A stretch of 60,945 nucleotides of DNA from assembly GCA_002382665.1 (NCBI GenBank), contig DFZA01000003.1, positions 1 to 60,945 of the forward strand. The letters are read 5' to 3'. A model generated the notes under the pieces. It was not told where the DNA came from. It saw nothing but the letters and a program-made list of their open reading frames with translations, and searched no databases. Below are positions 34,354 through 42,637 of this stretch, one piece after another; the stretch's first letter is position 1; every line of letters starts with the position of its first letter. The translations under genes were made by a program, and so were the position numbers. This stretch comes from Peptococcaceae bacterium UBA4068. Its GTDB lineage: Bacteria; Bacillota; Dehalobacteriia; UBA4068.

Positions 34354-35034
34354 ATGAATCTTATTAAAGTTAGCCCTTCGTTGGCTTTGATATTTTTAGG
34401 TGGGGAGGCTCCGGCAGGAGGGGCGAGGAAACAATTGGATCAACTCGCATCCGCCGGCACATTCCCTTTTACTATTGCCGCTGATAAAGGCGCAAATTAT
34501 GCTTATCAATACGGAATGCCGGTGGATTTGATAATCGGCGATTTTGATTCTATTGATACGGAAGTAATGGAAAACTATCAACGAATGTTTATTGAGTTTA
34601 TTAGCTTTCCCAAGGAAAAAAATTTTGGTGATGGCGAAGCGGCTTTATTTACCGCTTTGCAACGGGGATTTAAGGATATAGTAATTTTTGGTAATTGCGG
34701 CGGTCGTCTTGACCATATGTGGCTCAATTTGGCTCTTCCCGTATTATACATGTCCAAAATAAATTCTCTGCAAATATTTAATGAAGATTGCGTCATCAGT
34801 TACAGTAACGGTGAAACCGAGATCAAGGGCAATGAAGGCGATATTATTAGTATGGTGGCGCTTACTCCCGTTTCTAACCTCTGTTGGCAAGGCGTAAAGT
34901 ATCCATTGGACAATTTTGAGTTACCGGTCGGCAGCAGCCGATGTCTCAGTAATATTATGACTATAGATAAAGTACAGGTAACTCATGACAGCGGTGTATT
35001 AGCAATAATTCATTATCCGGCAAATTATCTATAA
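34354..35034 (+). CDS. thiN: Thiamine pyrophosphokinase
   Basis: The 226-residue protein has A-A-D-K-G-A, L-I-I-G-D-F-D-S-I-D and F-P-x-E-K-N-x-x-D motifs of TPK, and G-G-R-x-D-H near 130. It makes TPP from thiamine and ATP. GAGAGGA is 10 bases upstream. No TPP riboswitch is visible before it. Confidence 0.92.
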   Translation: MNLIKVSPSLALIFLGGEAPAGGARKQLDQLASAGTFPFTIAADKGANYAYQYGMPVDLIIGDFDSIDTEVMENYQRMFIEFISFPKEKNFGDGEAALFTALQRGFKDIVIFGNCGGRLDHMWLNLALPVLYMSKINSLQIFNEDCVISYSNGETEIKGNEGDIISMVALTPVSNLCWQGVKYPLDNFELPVGSSRCLSNIMTIDKVQVTHDSGVLAIIHYPANYL

Positions 35035-35077
35035 CTGATAATCGGAACATTAATTACTATCTAGTTATCTTATGGAT

Positions 35078-35111
35078 AAGGCGCAAATATACAGATAAAC
35101 TTGTGCGCCTT
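35078..35111 (+). terminator. Hairpin after thiN
   Basis: AAGGCGCA (35078-35085) pairs with TGCGCCTT (35104-35111). The following T tract is weak (ATAT), so termination may be partial. Confidence 0.5.
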
Positions 35112-35191
35112 ATATCAAAACAATCGATTTCCCAGACATTAATTAAGACCCAATTGCTAAAATATCAAAAGAGACAGGTGTTATTTTCAAA

Positions 35192-35536
35192 TTGTTCAAG
35201 AATAATAAACCATACAGAATTTTGCCTTCAGAAATGCTTCAGGAACTCTTAAAGTCTGGCAGTGAGAGTTTGACCGACGCGGGACTGGCAACATATCGTT
35301 TAGATTTGGCTCTTTCATGTCTATATCAACAAGTTGAAAATTTGTTTGATACAGCTAATTTTCTTGACCGTGAGCAGGCTGCTACTGAATTGTTGTTAGC
35401 CGCCAAGTATGCTGAAGACACTCAAAAAGCTGATTCGCTAGCCAAAGAAGTACATGCGGCTTTTCTTACCTGGTTATCATATGAACAACCCGATAGTACA
35501 GCTTTAAAGGCAGCCGAAGAGAAGGAAGCATTATAA
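35192..35536 (+). CDS. Hypothetical helical protein
   Basis: A 114-residue, mainly helical acidic protein with no Cys motif except one Cys. The start is uncertain: TTG 35192 has only AGGTG at 12 bases, and an internal ATG lies at codon 19. The middle (L-D-L-A-L-S-C-L-Y-Q-Q) and C-terminal Ala/Glu-rich part suggest a helical bundle. It stands alone between thiN and the convergent cysE. No family recognised. Confidence 0.5.
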   Translation: MFKNNKPYRILPSEMLQELLKSGSESLTDAGLATYRLDLALSCLYQQVENLFDTANFLDREQAATELLLAAKYAEDTQKADSLAKEVHAAFLTWLSYEQPDSTALKAAEEKEAL

Positions 35537-35580
35537 GAGTAATTTGTTAGGTATTTTGAATCGAAAATAACTAATGTTAA

Positions 35581-35610
35581 AAAATCCAGCAATTATTATT
35601 GCTGGATTTT
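35581..35610. terminator. Bidirectional terminator between convergent genes
   Basis: AAAATCCAGCAA/TTGCTGGATTTT stem with TTATTA loop, T tracts on both strands. Serves the hypothetical gene and cysE. Confidence 0.85.
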
Positions 35611-35621
35611 TTATTGTAACA

Positions 35622-36275
35622 TCAATTACTGGTTGCTTTGTTTTTTTGATCTATTTCCTGATATAGGGCTTTTAATCCTTCAATACTGTCATTGATTTTA
35701 CATAATTCCTGCATTATTGGGTCGGGTATATGCACCTGATCAAGATCAAGCGACGGGATACGGTGTGTGTTTTGTTTTACTATTCGTGCCGGAATACCGG
35801 TTACAGTTGTGTTGGAGGGGATTTCTTTCAAAACTACCGAATTTGCCCCTACCATTGAATTATCTCCGATAGAAAACGGTCCTAATACTTTGGCCCCGGC
35901 GCCTATTAAGACATTGTTCCCTACTGTTGGATGACGCTTACCTTTATCTTTGCCGGTACCGCCAAGGGTAACGCCATGATAGATTGTACAATTATCGCCA
36001 ATTTCAGCAGTTTCTCCTATTACAATACCCATGCCATGGTCAATAAAGAGATAGTTTCCTATTTTAGCACCGGGATGAATTTCTATGCCGGTACAGAATC
36101 TTCCGGTCTGCGAAATCAATCTAGCCAAGAAGAGCAAACGGTGTTGGTAACACCAGTGCGCCATTTTATGCCAGATTAAAGCATGAAATCCCGAATATAG
36201 TAATATTACTTCTAAAGTGCTTTTAGCAGCGGGATCTTTACTGGCTATATTGCGGGCATCTGATAATAATGACAT
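35622..36275 (-). CDS. cysE: Serine O-acetyltransferase
   Basis: A 217-residue left-handed beta-helix acyltransferase. It has the hexapeptide repeats, H-P-G-A-K-I-G, D-H-G-M-G-I-V-I-G-E-T-A, and the G-V-T-L-G-G-T-G-K segment typical of CysE. It makes O-acetylserine for cysteine synthesis. I prefer ATG 36275, since AAAGGGTGG lies 7 bases upstream; a GTG two codons earlier overlaps it. No cysK is adjacent. Confidence 0.92.
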   Translation of the reverse strand: MSLLSDARNIASKDPAAKSTLEVILLYSGFHALIWHKMAHWCYQHRLLFLARLISQTGRFCTGIEIHPGAKIGNYLFIDHGMGIVIGETAEIGDNCTIYHGVTLGGTGKDKGKRHPTVGNNVLIGAGAKVLGPFSIGDNSMVGANSVVLKEIPSNTTVTGIPARIVKQNTHRIPSLDLDQVHIPDPIMQELCKINDSIEGLKALYQEIDQKNKATSN

Positions 36276-36450
36276 TTTCACCCACCCTTTAAATTCCTAC
36301 CAAATTACTATGTTATATTATATATGGTTTTTTCCTGTTATGCAATAATTTTTTATAAAAAATTGCCGCACATTTTAATATTAAAACTAAGATAATTAAA
36401 CAATATAATACTGAATTTATCAACAGAGAAGTTGTATTACAATCAGTTTA

Positions 36451-36479
36451 TTGTATTATTTATCGCTACGGTATATAAT
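36451..36479 (+). promoter_or_regulatory. Promoter of the aromatic operon
   Basis: TTGTAT, 17-base spacer, TATAAT, 26 bases before the fusion gene start. AT-rich tracts precede it. No leader peptide or T-box was found. Confidence 0.7.
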
Positions 36480-36505
36480 AAACTATTACAAAGGAGCTTT
36501 AGTTT

Positions 36506-38074
36506 ATGATTATTGATTGTCATTGTCATGTGTTTCCAGAGCCAATTGCGGCCAAAGCTATCGCCAAACTGGAAAAAAACAGCGGGCTTAAAGCGGTAAC
36601 CGACGGCAGTTTAACAGGATTATGGAGAAGCATGGAACAATGGGGTATAGATTATGCTTGTGTGTTACCTGTAGCTACCAAGCCCGAACAGCAGAAAAAA
36701 ATCAATATCGGTGCTGCGGCAATTAACGGCGGTAAGATTATTGCTTTTGGTTCGGTATTTCCCGGCGCCGCCGATATGATTGAGCAGTTGCGTAAGATCA
36801 AATCCTTGGGGTTGCACGGGATCAAAATTCATCCCCAATATCAACATGTTAACATTGACGATGATTGTATAGTTGAACTGGCAATCGAAGCCGGACGACT
36901 TGATTTGCCGATTGTATTTCACGCCGGCGTTGACCCGGGAATCGCACCGCCGCTATATGCAACGCCCCAAGCAACTGCCAGATTATTATCAAAACTGGCT
37001 GGTGTTAATCCTTTTCCTCGCTTAATAGCGGCGCATATGGGCGGTTATCTGCTCTGGGATGATGTAGAACGGTATTTGGTTGGTAAAAATATTTATTTTG
37101 ATACTGGATTCATGGCTATGGATATGCCAAAGGAGCAGGCCAAACGGATAATTGACACTCATGGAGCGGACAAGATATTATTTGCCAGCGATTGTCCTTG
37201 GTGCACCGGAGCGGCTACCATTGACTATCTCCGTGCGTTGGGGCTCTCCGATGAAGAAAAAGCGAAAATATTTTATGATAATGCCGCTACTTTGCTTCAT
37301 CTGCAGCCGGAAAGTGGCGTACAGGTAGATCAGATTAAGTTTGGCGGCGGCAAATTTACTGTGATTGCCGGGCCGTGTGCTATTGAATCGGAGCAGCAAA
37401 TTACCTCTACTGCCGTGGCTGTTGCTCAAGCCGGAGCGGTGATGCTGCGCGGCGGTGCGTTTAAGCCACGCAGCTCTCCTTATGTGTTCCAGGGTCTACG
37501 CAAGAATGGCATTGAGCTGCTTATTAAGGCAAAGCAATTAAGCGGTCTGCCGGTGATTACCGAGATAACCGATATTCGCCAGTTACCATTATTTGATCAA
37601 GTTGATATGATCCAAGTGGGCGCGCGTAATATGCAGAATTTTGAGTTGCTGAGAGAGTTGGGCTGTCAACCAAAACCGGTACTGCTAAAACGTGGACAAT
37701 CAGCAACGATTCGAGAGTTGTTATTGAGCGCCGAATATATTATGGCAGGAGGCAACCAGCAAATAGTGCTTTGTGAGCGCGGTATTAGGACATTTGAAAC
37801 GGAGACGCGAAATACGCTTGACATTGCAGCCGTACCGTTATTGAAACGATTAAGCCAATTACCGGTGATTGTAGATCCCAGCCATGCTTGCGGTGATGCC
37901 AATTTGATTAAACCGTTGGCGTTGGCATCGGTTGCAGCCGGCGCTGACGGTCTGTTGATTGAGGTTCATAACGACCCTGCTGCGGCATTGTGCGATGGAA
38001 ATCAGTCCTTATCTCCCGCTGCATTTGCAGATTTGATGATTGATATAAAATTATTAATAGGCGCCAAAAGATAA
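36506..38074 (+). CDS. aroF: Fusion of amidohydrolase and DAHP synthase
   Basis: A 522-residue protein. Residues 1-265 are an amidohydrolase-2 type TIM barrel: H6-x-H8, K107-x-H109, H139, H177 and D229 in A-S-D-C-P. Residues 281-522 are a type I-beta DAHP synthase core: G-P-C-A-I-E-S with C291, K320-P-R-S-S-P-Y, G-A-R-N-M-Q, L-K-R-G, and I-V-D-P-S-H. Both halves keep their catalytic residues and the frame is open with no stop. DAHP synthase takes PEP and erythrose-4-P to start the shikimate pathway. The amidohydrolase half has no known role there. AAGGAGC precedes the ATG. AroE-AroK follows after 37 bases. There is no ACT or chorismate mutase domain for feedback. Confidence 0.88.
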   Translation: MIIDCHCHVFPEPIAAKAIAKLEKNSGLKAVTDGSLTGLWRSMEQWGIDYACVLPVATKPEQQKKINIGAAAINGGKIIAFGSVFPGAADMIEQLRKIKSLGLHGIKIHPQYQHVNIDDDCIVELAIEAGRLDLPIVFHAGVDPGIAPPLYATPQATARLLSKLAGVNPFPRLIAAHMGGYLLWDDVERYLVGKNIYFDTGFMAMDMPKEQAKRIIDTHGADKILFASDCPWCTGAATIDYLRALGLSDEEKAKIFYDNAATLLHLQPESGVQVDQIKFGGGKFTVIAGPCAIESEQQITSTAVAVAQAGAVMLRGGAFKPRSSPYVFQGLRKNGIELLIKAKQLSGLPVITEITDIRQLPLFDQVDMIQVGARNMQNFELLRELGCQPKPVLLKRGQSATIRELLLSAEYIMAGGNQQIVLCERGIRTFETETRNTLDIAAVPLLKRLSQLPVIVDPSHACGDANLIKPLALASVAAGADGLLIEVHNDPAAALCDGNQSLSPAAFADLMIDIKLLIGAKR

Positions 38075-38111
38075 TATAATTTGTTATAAGGTATTTTTAA
38101 GGAGGTTAATC

Positions 38112-39347
38112 ATGATCTGCGGACTTTTGGGTGAAAAATTAGGGCATAGTTATTCGCAAATAATTCATCAGCAACTTGGCCGCTATGATTACCAAATGTT
38201 TAGTGTCAAGCCAAGCGATTTGGATGACTTTTTTGCTGATCAGCGGTTTGACGGTATTAATATTACTATACCATACAAAAGGAAGGTCATGCGTTATTGT
38301 GACCATCTTTCGCCGTTGGCGAAAAGAATTGGTTGCATTAATGTTATTGTCCGGGATTCTGAAGGCCACCTTTACGGAGATAATTGTGATTATCAGGGGT
38401 TTATTTATTTACTTAATGCCAACCATATTAAAGTAGCAGACAAAAAAATACTTATTTTAGGAAACGGCGCTACTGCTGCTACTATTAGTGCCGCTGTCGA
38501 AGACTGTGGTGCTTGTAAAATAGTAAAAGTATCGCGTAGCGGTGAATTTAATTATCAAAATATTAACGAACAAAAAGATGCCGAGATTATTATCAACACT
38601 ACTCCGGTCGGCATGTATCCTTACAGCGATGGCAAGCTGATTGATATAAACGCTTTCCCGGCTGTTGAAGCGGTAGTTGATCTGATTTATAATCCTTTAT
38701 GCAGCCGTCTATTATTTGACGCGCGGGAAATGGGTATTCCTCATGCCAGCGGACTGTCTATGCTGGTGGCTCAAGCTAAAAAAACAGCAGAGTTATTCAT
38801 CGGTTTGCCGATTGCTGATGAACGGATTGAACAAATTATTAATGACCTAAGACATAAGATCAGTAATATTGTATTAATAGGCATGCCCGGTTGCGGTAAA
38901 AGTGCCATTGGCGCTGAATTGGCGCGATTGATGGGACGCGAGATAGTAGACAGTGACCAGATGATAGCCGAAAGTACAGGTAAAACCACAGCGGAATTAA
39001 TTATCAATAGTGGGGAAGAAAGCTTTCGTTCATTAGAAATGGCAGCGTTGGCTTCGGCAGGACAAGAACATGGGTTAATTATCGCTACCGGCGGCGGCGC
39101 CGTATTAAAAGAGCAAAACCACTTTTCATTAGCTTGTAACGGCAGGATTTACTTTATTGAAAGAGAGCTGAGCTTGCTTGATAGCAATGATCGGCCGTTA
39201 TCTGCCAGTGTCGGCATAGAACAGCTTTATCAGCAAAGATTACCGTTTTATCGCCATTTTGCCGATGTCTCTATTGACAATGATAGTAATATTGAATCTG
39301 TTGCCAATAAAATAATGGAGGACTTTTATGAGAATATTAGTAATTAA
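38112..39347 (+). CDS. aroEK: Shikimate dehydrogenase - shikimate kinase fusion
   Basis: The 411-residue protein carries AroE (1-245: S-Y-S-Q substrate Ser, catalytic K56 in T-I-P-Y-K, N-V-I, D93, NADP site G-N-G-A-T-A-A at 117-123) and AroK (251-411: Walker A G-M-P-G-C-G-K-S at 257-264, D-S-D, and G-G-G near 335). The two catalyse steps 4 and 5 of the shikimate pathway. AAGGAGG is 7 bases upstream. Its 3' end overlaps aroQ by 20 bases. Confidence 0.93.
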   Translation: MICGLLGEKLGHSYSQIIHQQLGRYDYQMFSVKPSDLDDFFADQRFDGINITIPYKRKVMRYCDHLSPLAKRIGCINVIVRDSEGHLYGDNCDYQGFIYLLNANHIKVADKKILILGNGATAATISAAVEDCGACKIVKVSRSGEFNYQNINEQKDAEIIINTTPVGMYPYSDGKLIDINAFPAVEAVVDLIYNPLCSRLLFDAREMGIPHASGLSMLVAQAKKTAELFIGLPIADERIEQIINDLRHKISNIVLIGMPGCGKSAIGAELARLMGREIVDSDQMIAESTGKTTAELIINSGEESFRSLEMAALASAGQEHGLIIATGGGAVLKEQNHFSLACNGRIYFIERELSLLDSNDRPLSASVGIEQLYQQRLPFYRHFADVSIDNDSNIESVANKIMEDFYENISN

Positions 39348-39762
39348 CGGGCCTAATCTTAATTTGTTGGGGCTTCGCGAGCCGGAAATTTACGGTAGTG
39401 CGACCTATGAAGATCTGGTCCATTATATTGAAACCGCCGCGGCTAAACTTGATATTATTGTCGAATGCTTCCAAAGCAACCACGAAGGAGCAATTATTGA
39501 TAAAATCCATGATGCATACCGCAGAAAAGACGGTATTGTCATTAACCCGGGAGCTTATGCTCATACGAGCATTGCAATCATGGATGCGATCTTATCAATA
39601 TCTTTGCCTGTGGTGGAAGTACATATTTCCAATATCATGGAAAGAGAGGAATTTCGACACTTTTCTTATGTTTCTTTAGCCTGTGTTAAAACAATTTTCG
39701 GTCAAGGTATTGCCGGATATGTACAGGCATTAGAATATTTAAAATATAATTTTTGCAGTTAA
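39328..39762 (+). CDS. aroQ: 3-dehydroquinate dehydratase, type II
   Basis: A 144-residue protein with N-G-P-N-L-N-L-L-G-L-R-E-P (base Tyr in the next Y), the S-N-H-E-G segment, and N-P-G-A-Y-A-H-T-S. It provides the substrate of AroE. Its start lies in the 3' end of the AroE-AroK gene, preceded by GGAGGAC 8 bases upstream, so translation is coupled. aroB, aroA and aroC are not in the window. Confidence 0.95.
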   Translation: MRILVINGPNLNLLGLREPEIYGSATYEDLVHYIETAAAKLDIIVECFQSNHEGAIIDKIHDAYRRKDGIVINPGAYAHTSIAIMDAILSISLPVVEVHISNIMEREEFRHFSYVSLACVKTIFGQGIAGYVQALEYLKYNFCS

Positions 39763-39908
39763 TCTACAAAAAACAAGACTAGCAATTAGTGGGCGCAAGT
39801 TAATCTGGTATATTTATAGATCTGATAGTGGGACAAATTTATAGGGTCGGGCATATACTGTAGTGAAGACAATCTGTTTATGATTGCCAAATGTAAGGAG
39901 ATGATCTT

Positions 39909-40391
39909 GTGCCCCAACATAAAAACCCCACTGAACATACTGAACCTGCCGAATCAGATATTGATCTGTTAACAGAAGTTGAATCAGACTTAAACACCAA
40001 CAAAAAGCACAAACCCCATCCTTGTCCGCCGCATCCTTGTCCACCTCCTCCGCCGTGGCCACAGAATTGTATCTGTAGCTGTATCTGTCAATTTTTGGAG
40101 ATCCCGGGGATTGATCAAATCATTCATGCGGAATTTAAAGTTGTTGAGGTTAAACATATCAAAATATGTGGTGAAGAATGCGTTAAGTTGGTATTTAAAA
40201 TATTTATTAAATTTATCAATTGCCAAGGTGAAATGCAGGTTTTTTGTGAAACATTCACCAGAATATTCTGCAAATTCCCCAGGCCTTGCTGTAAGAGACC
40301 ACCGATTGCGATATTTTGCAATCCACCGGCATTTGATTTTAATTGTGATGGTACCTTTGTTATAAAAACCATTGTAAAAATTTGCTGTTAG
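39909..40391 (+). CDS. Cys/Pro-rich protein of possible coat type
   Basis: A 160-residue protein started by GTG, with AAGGAGA 9 bases upstream. After an acidic head come H-P-C-P-P repeats and a six-Pro stretch, then C-I-C-S-C-I-C and further Cys, ending I-C-C; about 20 Cys in all. The central part (about 65-115) is a beta-rich domain. It resembles Cys-rich coat or exosporium proteins in composition only. It is alone, with a terminator after it. Function unknown. Confidence 0.6.
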   Translation: MPQHKNPTEHTEPAESDIDLLTEVESDLNTNKKHKPHPCPPHPCPPPPPWPQNCICSCICQFLEIPGIDQIIHAEFKVVEVKHIKICGEECVKLVFKIFIKFINCQGEMQVFCETFTRIFCKFPRPCCKRPPIAIFCNPPAFDFNCDGTFVIKTIVKICC

Positions 40392-40428
40392 TTATCAGTA
40401 AAATAGATAAAAATCTCAAAACAATAAA

Positions 40429-40452
40429 GACGATAAGCTTTTGCTTATCGTC
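40429..40452. terminator. Terminator between convergent genes
   Basis: GACGATAAGC/GCTTATCGTC stem, loop TTTT, followed by AATTTTT. It serves the Cys-rich gene and, on the other side, the kinase gene. Confidence 0.85.
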
Positions 40453-40490
40453 AATTTTTCGCGTAATTTTATCTTTATGTAAATGTGTTT

Positions 40491-41258
40491 TTAATCTAAA
40501 GGTAACAGTAGTTTAAAGATGCTTCCTTGGCCTAATTTGCTGCTGATCTTAATATCTCCACCATGTTCTTTGGCTATTTGTAAAGACATTGGTAAACCAA
40601 TACCATTGCCATTTTCTTTAGTAGTAAAAAACGGTTTAAACAATTTTTCAATATTTTCCGGGGCTATGCCGCAACCGTTATCTTGCACAGATAATTCTGC
40701 CCAATTATCTGTTTGATTTACTGATATTATAATTCTACCATTTTCATTACTAGCGTCTATAGCATTTGAAAGTAAGTTTAATACTATTTGACGGATTTGT
40801 TGCCCGTCGCAAAGACAATAAACACCCTGCTTATAATTTTCGACAATCTCAACATTTCGCAATATAGCGACGCTACGCAATAACATAGACATATCGGTGC
40901 CTATCTGTGACAGCTCAATTCTTTGACGATGTTCTTTGCGTTCGGCTGCCATCAACATAAACTGCGATAATAAAGAATTAATTCTGCCTATTTCATCGTA
41001 CAGCAAAGCAAACCTCTGCTGTTGCTGAAGAGAATCAAAATTCGATTTTGATAATTGTCTTTCCAGTAATTGTAAATGCGCCCTGATGCTTTGCAACGGT
41101 TGTTTAGCTTCGTGGATAATTGCTGCTGCATTAACTCCCAATGTAGCTAGAACACTTTCCCGTAGTTCTTCTTTTGTAAATACAACATTTGATTCTGATG
41201 ACGATAGCAGTTTATTTGGCGGCTTCACTACTGGCACTTCTTTAGCGGTATTGCCCAT
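40491..41258 (-). CDS. Sensor-less histidine kinase (NtrB/sporulation-kinase-like)
   Basis: The 255-residue form starts at ATG 41258 (AGAGAAG upstream). An extension to 41333 lacks a site. It has a dimerisation box with phosphorylated His in H-E-A-K-Q-P-L (about residue 60) and the HATPase domain: N-L-L-S-N-A-I-D-A, N-G-C-G-I-A, G-N-G-I-G-L and G-Q-G-S. No membrane or PAS sensor and no response regulator next to it, as in orphan sporulation-type kinases that feed a phosphorelay. It could equally be an NtrB-like orphan. Confidence 0.75.
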   Translation of the reverse strand: MGNTAKEVPVVKPPNKLLSSSESNVVFTKEELRESVLATLGVNAAAIIHEAKQPLQSIRAHLQLLERQLSKSNFDSLQQQQRFALLYDEIGRINSLLSQFMLMAAERKEHRQRIELSQIGTDMSMLLRSVAILRNVEIVENYKQGVYCLCDGQQIRQIVLNLLSNAIDASNENGRIIISVNQTDNWAELSVQDNGCGIAPENIEKLFKPFFTTKENGNGIGLPMSLQIAKEHGGDIKISSKLGQGSIFKLLLPLD

Positions 41259-41333
41259 AACAGCTTCTCTCTTCGTAATTATTATAGTCAAATATTTCGG
41301 TGTAATAAGGATTTTAACCTTTTTGTTTGACAT

Positions 41334-41986
41334 AAGTATTTATCATCAATTGTCGTTGTTATGCGACAAAAAATAAATGATTGAGATAGCTATTTTTGTT
41401 AATGGTGAAGATATTTATTGCTATGTGCTGATCAAATATTTTTTACCCACAGAAAAAACCCCATTTAAAAGTAGTTATTAACATAGTTATCCACAATATC
41501 CACAGGGAGATTTCCACTTATTATGTCGATATTACATGCCTACCTCCAAATATATTCTGTATAAAAATAATTTTGTTAAAAAAGCCGTTTAAAAATAAAA
41601 AATAGAAAGAATTAAATTTTGAAAATTAATAAAAATAATAACTAATTTTTATTGTTAAAATTTTAAGATAATTGTTTGTTTAGTGGATAAAACTGCCTAT
41701 TCATTCATTTCTTGATATAAAACTTAAAACCTGCTTGCTTTTTATAGTCCCAATATTTGGAAAATTCTAACTAGAAATATGTTAATCAATGTATTTAAAT
41801 ATTATTTATGTATAAATATTATTACTATATAATATTTATATGTTTGAATAAAAAGTCGAAAGTGTAAATAATTTGTATATTTTTTCAATAAACAAGAAGG
41901 TTTTTATTAATATTATCTTAATATTTAATATGCATCATTTTAAACATGTATTTATATAATTGATTGTTTTATGTTATAATTAATTT
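41334..41986. promoter_or_regulatory. 650-base AT-rich gene-free region with DnaA-box-like sites
   Basis: No gene is seen. Two head-to-tail DnaA-box-like nonamers, TTATCCACA (41487-41495, perfect) and ATATCCACA (41496-41504), are followed by AGTGGATAA on the other strand (41682-41690). The rest is A/T tracts of strong bend or melting character up to the next gene. It may hold promoters of both flanking genes. DnaA binding is inference. Confidence 0.55.
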
Positions 41987-42622
41987 ATGAATAATATTAT
42001 TTATCTAAAAAAGAAATTATATATCAATAAAGACCAGTTTTTAAAACAAATGCATTTAATAAATCAAAGTGCATTGACTAATAATTGCAAGTTGTTAATT
42101 GATCAAGCACTGCATTTGGCACGTCCGGAAGCTGCCGTAGAAAAAATTGAGGTAAACGAAACATTGTTTAGTGGTCAATTTTTTGATACCATGGAAAGCG
42201 GACAGCAAATATTTATTTTTTTGGCTACTTGTGGTCAAGACATTTCTGAGTGGGCTAAGCAGCAGACAACAATACTTGAGCGGTTTTGGGCTGATAAGAT
42301 TGCAGAGGCGGCGCTGTATAGCGTTTTTGATGCTGCGGAACAATATCTAAAGGAATACTATAATTTGCCGTTTTTACGCCATATTTGCCCTGGGGCAATG
42401 CCTGCTTGGCCACTGCAGGAGCAAAAAAAAATATTTTCTTTGATGGCTCCGGCGGTTACTAAACTGCGGATAGCTTTGACTGATGACTTTTATATGACGC
42501 CGAACCAAAGTTTATCAGGGATTTTTTTTACAAGCAAAGATGATTCGCAAACTGATTGCGGATATTGCCGACAAGAAAATTGTGATAAAAAACATTGCCC
42601 ATATAAAATCGTATTTTTCTGA
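41987..42622 (+). CDS. B12-dependent methionine synthase activation-domain-like protein
   Basis: A 211-residue protein resembling stand-alone MetH activation-domain proteins of anaerobes, which help reduce corrinoid proteins. It has P-x-x-S-L-S-G-I-x-F near the C-terminus and a final four-Cys cluster C-G-Y-C-x4-C-x4-C. A TATAAT ends 6 bases before the ATG and no ribosome binding site exists, so the mRNA may be leaderless. No metH is adjacent. The substrate protein is unknown. Confidence 0.7.
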   Translation: MNNIIYLKKKLYINKDQFLKQMHLINQSALTNNCKLLIDQALHLARPEAAVEKIEVNETLFSGQFFDTMESGQQIFIFLATCGQDISEWAKQQTTILERFWADKIAEAALYSVFDAAEQYLKEYYNLPFLRHICPGAMPAWPLQEQKKIFSLMAPAVTKLRIALTDDFYMTPNQSLSGIFFTSKDDSQTDCGYCRQENCDKKHCPYKIVFF

Positions 42623-42637
42623 AAGGTGGTTCGTTTA

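Noticed and set aside
41334..41986. A second chromosomal replication origin
   Set aside because: Only three box-like sites, no divergent gene orientation or initiator gene, and a canonical oriC is present at 14290-14500.
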